From assembly GCA_023248495.1 (NCBI GenBank), contig JAHFEK010000003.1:1-45636 (forward strand): a stretch of 45,636 nt of DNA, read 5' to 3'. Of this stretch, positions 43,329-45,636 are shown in pieces; positions within the stretch are counted from its first letter, which is position 1, and each line of letters opens with the position of its first letter. Origin of the DNA: Nitrospinales bacterium. GTDB lineage: Bacteria; Nitrospinota_A; UBA7883; JACRGQ01. The notes beneath the pieces were generated by a model. The model ran no database searches, was not told the origin of the DNA, and saw only the letters and a list, made by a program, of their open reading frames with translations. The translations under genes and the position numbers were made by a program.

Positions 43329-44909
43329 TTGCAAGACGTGGACGTGGTGGAGCACAAGACGAAAACTTCGATATTCCGCGCCGCCTCCACCGTCGCGCTG
43401 TTCACCCTCTTGAGCCGTGTTTTCGGTTTTTTGCGTGACATGGTGGTGGCGAACTATTTCGGCACAAAGTCCATGGCCGACGCCTTTTTTATCGCTTTCC
43501 GGATTCCCAATATGTTGCGCCAGCTTACCGCCGAAGGGGCGCTCTCGGCCGCCTTTGTGCCGCTATTCGCCAAGACGATTATCGATGACCGGAAAAAGGC
43601 ATTCCATTTTGCCAACAATTTGCTGGTAACTCTGAGCATTTTCCTCACCGTCATTACCGTCACCGCCATTATTTTCGCTCCGTTGCTGCTTAAAGGGATC
43701 GCCGTGGGATATACCGGCGACCCGGAGAAATTCCAGCTCACGGTGCATCTCACCCGTCTGCTGTTTCCCTACCTTGTTTTAATATCATTGGCGGCGGTCT
43801 TTATGGGAATGCTCAATACCATGCACCATTTTTCCTCGCCCGCCGCGTCGCCGGTGTTGCTCAACATTGCCATCATCCTCGCCGCCGTATTTTTACGCGA
43901 TGCGTTTTCCCTGCCGGTCTATTCGCTGGTGGTGGGGGTATTGGTTGGGGGCTTCATGCAGCTTGCCATCCAGATACCATTTGCAATTAAAGAGGGGTGG
44001 GTTTTTGAGTGGGTGTTCGAACCGGGGCATGACCTGATTAAGCGGATCGTCCTGCTAACCATCCCCGCCACATTTGGTATCGCGGTGGCCGAGATCAATC
44101 TTTTTGTCGATACGATGATCGCTTCGCTGCTGAGCGAAGGATCGGTCTCGTACCTTTACTATGCCCAGCGGCTGGTGCAATTTCCGATGGGGGTTTTTGG
44201 AGTGGCGATGAGCACCGCGCTGCTTCCCGCGCTGTCGGTGCAAAGCGGCAGGCGGGAAATCGGCCAGATGATAGAAACCATATCGAAATCGTACCGGGCC
44301 ACGATGTTCCTCATAGTCCCGTCGATGGTGGGGCTTTTCGTGCTGCGCGAGCCGATTGTACAGCTTATCTACGAGCATGGCGCGTTCACCCATGTTTCCA
44401 CGCAACAGACCGCTTTCACGCTTGCCTTCTTCTGCGTCGGGCTTTTGGGATTTTCCGGCGTGAAGATTTTCGTTTCGGCATTTTACGCAATGGGGGACAC
44501 CAAAACCCCGGTAAAAATTGCGGCCGTAACGATGGTTCTCAACATAATCTTCAATCTTATTCTAATGAAGCCATTGCAGGCCGGGGGGTTGGCCTTGGCG
44601 ACTTCATTGAGTTCCACCATCAACATGTTTTGGCTTGTCTGGCTTTTGCGTAATCGGCTGGGTGGGCTGGATGGTCCGCGTATCTGGCGCTCATTCGGGC
44701 GGATAAGTGTGGCATCGCTGGTCATGGCGGCGGCGATTTGGCTGACATGGGGCGGCTTCTTCGGCGGCGGCTATACGGTGGGTGGCTTAACCGCCATGCT
44801 GGTACTGGCGGTTGCCGCGTATCTGGGAGCCGCCGCCTTATTGAAGCTGGAAGAAATCGGTTACGTTACCGCCGCTTTGCGCCGGAAGATCTCGGCGAAA
44901 AAGGTTTAG
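43329..44909 (+). CDS. murJ: Lipid II flippase MurJ
   Basis: About 526 residues with 14 predicted membrane helices. LLSRVFGFLRDMVVANYFG, FFIAFRIPNMLRQLTAEGALSAAFVPLF and the repeated MVGLFVLREPIVQLIYEHGAF are MurJ/MviN signatures. It flips lipid II for peptidoglycan synthesis. Start uncertain: a TTG at 43329 or GTGs at 43338, 43344 or 43347; no clear ribosome-binding site separates them. Its 3' end overlaps the convergent pseudouridine synthase by 44 nt. Confidence 0.94.
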   Translation: MQDVDVVEHKTKTSIFRAASTVALFTLLSRVFGFLRDMVVANYFGTKSMADAFFIAFRIPNMLRQLTAEGALSAAFVPLFAKTIIDDRKKAFHFANNLLVTLSIFLTVITVTAIIFAPLLLKGIAVGYTGDPEKFQLTVHLTRLLFPYLVLISLAAVFMGMLNTMHHFSSPAASPVLLNIAIILAAVFLRDAFSLPVYSLVVGVLVGGFMQLAIQIPFAIKEGWVFEWVFEPGHDLIKRIVLLTIPATFGIAVAEINLFVDTMIASLLSEGSVSYLYYAQRLVQFPMGVFGVAMSTALLPALSVQSGRREIGQMIETISKSYRATMFLIVPSMVGLFVLREPIVQLIYEHGAFTHVSTQQTAFTLAFFCVGLLGFSGVKIFVSAFYAMGDTKTPVKIAAVTMVLNIIFNLILMKPLQAGGLALATSLSSTINMFWLVWLLRNRLGGLDGPRIWRSFGRISVASLVMAAAIWLTWGGFFGGGYTVGGLTAMLVLAVAAYLGAAALLKLEEIGYVTAALRRKISAKKV

Positions 44910-45636
44910 CCTGTTTCCTATCCGTTCCCGGCCCACGACCCTCAAAAGGTCTGGCATTGCTGCTGGCATCTCTACGGGGTGGAGCGAAGGGTCTGGCACC
45001 CCCAGCGGCATCTCTGCGGGGCGGCGCGAAAGGTCTGTCACCACCAGCGGCGTCTCTACGTGGTGGCGCGAAAGGTCTGTCACGGCCAGCGGCGTCTCTG
45101 CGGGGCGGTGCGAAAGGTCTGTCACCACCAGCGGCGTCTCTACGTGGTGGCGCGAAAGGTCTGTCACCACCAGCAGCATCCCTGCGGGGCGGCGCGAAAG
45201 GTCTGTCACCACCAGCGGCGTCTCTGCGGGGCGGCGCGAAAGGTCTATTGCGGCCCGCAAAATCTTTTCGGGAAGACTCTTTGCGTTCCGATGCAAATTT
45301 GCGCTGTTCAGACGGAATGAATCTCGGTTTTGGTTTCGCCTTGGCGGCAGCCAGCAGCGCTTTTACCTCATCTCTTTCCAGATGGCGGTAATCGCCTAAT
45401 CCCAATGTGCCCAGCTTCAGCGGGCCATAGCTCACGCGAGAGAGTTTTGCCACCGGATGTCCCAGCGCTTGGCAGAGAATCTTTATGATGAGATTTTTGC
45501 CCTCAGTCAGTTCCACCATGAGCACGCTGTTTTTGCCGGTGACGTGGTCAACTCGCACGCCGTGAAACCGGTATTTTTCACCTTCGATGGTTATGCCGCC
45601 AAGCATCTTTTTCATCGTTTCGGGGGTTACCACGCC
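44866..45636 (-). CDS. rRNA pseudouridine synthase (RsuA/RluB family), C-terminal part, with Arg-rich repeat tail
   Basis: At least 256 residues; the N-terminus lies beyond the window. The visible start of the piece (GVVTPETMKKMLGG, MVELTEGKNLIIKILCQALGHPVAKLSRVSYGPLKLGTL) is the RluB/RsuA catalytic-domain end; the catalytic Asp itself is outside. After about residue 100 comes a tail of seven 14-residue repeats (RPFAPPRRDAAGGD) plus part of an eighth, strongly basic and disordered. The enzyme isomerises uridine in rRNA; the tail likely binds RNA. Convergent with and overlapping murJ by 44 nt. Confidence 0.9.
   Translation of the reverse strand, partial: GVVTPETMKKMLGGITIEGEKYRFHGVRVDHVTGKNSVLMVELTEGKNLIIKILCQALGHPVAKLSRVSYGPLKLGTLGLGDYRHLERDEVKALLAAAKAKPKPRFIPSEQRKFASERKESSRKDFAGRNRPFAPPRRDAAGGDRPFAPPRRDAAGGDRPFAPPRRDAAGGDRPFAPPRRDAAGRDRPFAPPRRDAAGGDRPFAPPRRDAAGGARPFAPPRRDASSNARPFEGRGPGTDRKQAKPFSPRSSGAKRR
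44945..45250 (-). repeat. 42-nt tandem repeat in the pseudouridine synthase gene
   Basis: Seven complete 42-nt units and a partial one with AAAGGTCT recurring every 42 nt on the plus strand at about 44945, 44987, 45029, 45071, 45113, 45155, 45197 and 45239. Central units are nearly identical, the end ones diverged: recent expansion in frame. Confidence 0.9.

Noticed and set aside
44945-45250. Regular 42-nt repeats considered as a CRISPR array
   Set aside because: Units are contiguous with no unique spacers, are in frame with a pseudouridine synthase and have no cas genes nearby.

Overview
The window reads as ordinary chromosome of a Gram-negative, two-membrane bacterium. It carries LPS-transport genes lptC-lptA-lptB, an rpoN-hpf-ptsN block, murJ, uvrB and tatA. 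Base composition is moderately GC-rich by eye. Gene order around rpoN, many PAS sensor kinases and REC-HD-GYP regulators, a sigma-54 activator and a regulatory-type PTS suggest a Desulfobacterota- or Nitrospinota-like lineage. I cannot fix the taxon from sequence alone. I see no phage, plasmid, IS transposase or CRISPR array.

Layout. 0-0.4 kb: 5' part of a CstA-type peptide transporter, divergent from the next gene. 0.4-5 kb: membrane-anchored urea/amide-type binding protein plus a hybrid histidine kinase, then a YaeQ-family gene. 5.7-15.4 kb: a dense signalling cluster of two PAS kinases (one with a periplasmic CxxCH haem domain), two stand-alone receivers and three REC-HD-GYP proteins, apparently built by duplication. 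15.5-17.6 kb: tatA and a hybrid kinase. 17.8-21.1 kb (minus): class III adenylate cyclase with two FHA domains, a TrmJ-like methyltransferase, tRNA-Pro, and a higBA toxin-antitoxin pair. 21.1-23.8 kb: hemW and a GAF-AAA-Fis sigma-54 activator. 23.9-29.1 kb (minus): kinase, Rcp1-like receiver, hybrid kinase and an isoprenylcysteine-methyltransferase-like membrane protein. 29.3-34.6 kb: uvrB, a lone AT-rich Sll1717-type P-loop ATPase, a repeat-rich non-coding stretch, an HNH protein and tRNA-Asp. 34.9-45.6 kb: small zinc-ribbon protein, panE, then tsaE-lptC-lptA-lptB-rpoN-hpf-ptsN-IIA(Man)-HPr-EI-murJ, meeting a convergent rRNA pseudouridine synthase with an arginine-rich tandem-repeat tail.

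How the parts work together. Six histidine kinases, four receiver-only or receiver-HD-GYP outputs with an intact phospho-acceptor, a pseudo-receiver HD-GYP, an adenylate cyclase and a sigma-54 activator point to a cell that relies on phosphorelay and cyclic-nucleotide signalling. In the three HD-GYP proteins degeneration is complementary: two keep a good receiver but have an eroded HD-GYP site, while the third has a good HD-GYP site behind a phospho-dead receiver. The PTS is regulatory only (no sugar permease, no hprK, HPr residue 46 is Glu).

The most general unexpected signal is in the promoters. Eight genes (cstA, the binding protein, tatA, higB, hemW, uvrB, panE, tsaE) have a sigma-70-like -10 hexamer ending only 6-7 nt before the start codon and no usable Shine-Dalgarno, which predicts leaderless mRNAs. 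Other genes in the window have ordinary ribosome-binding sites.
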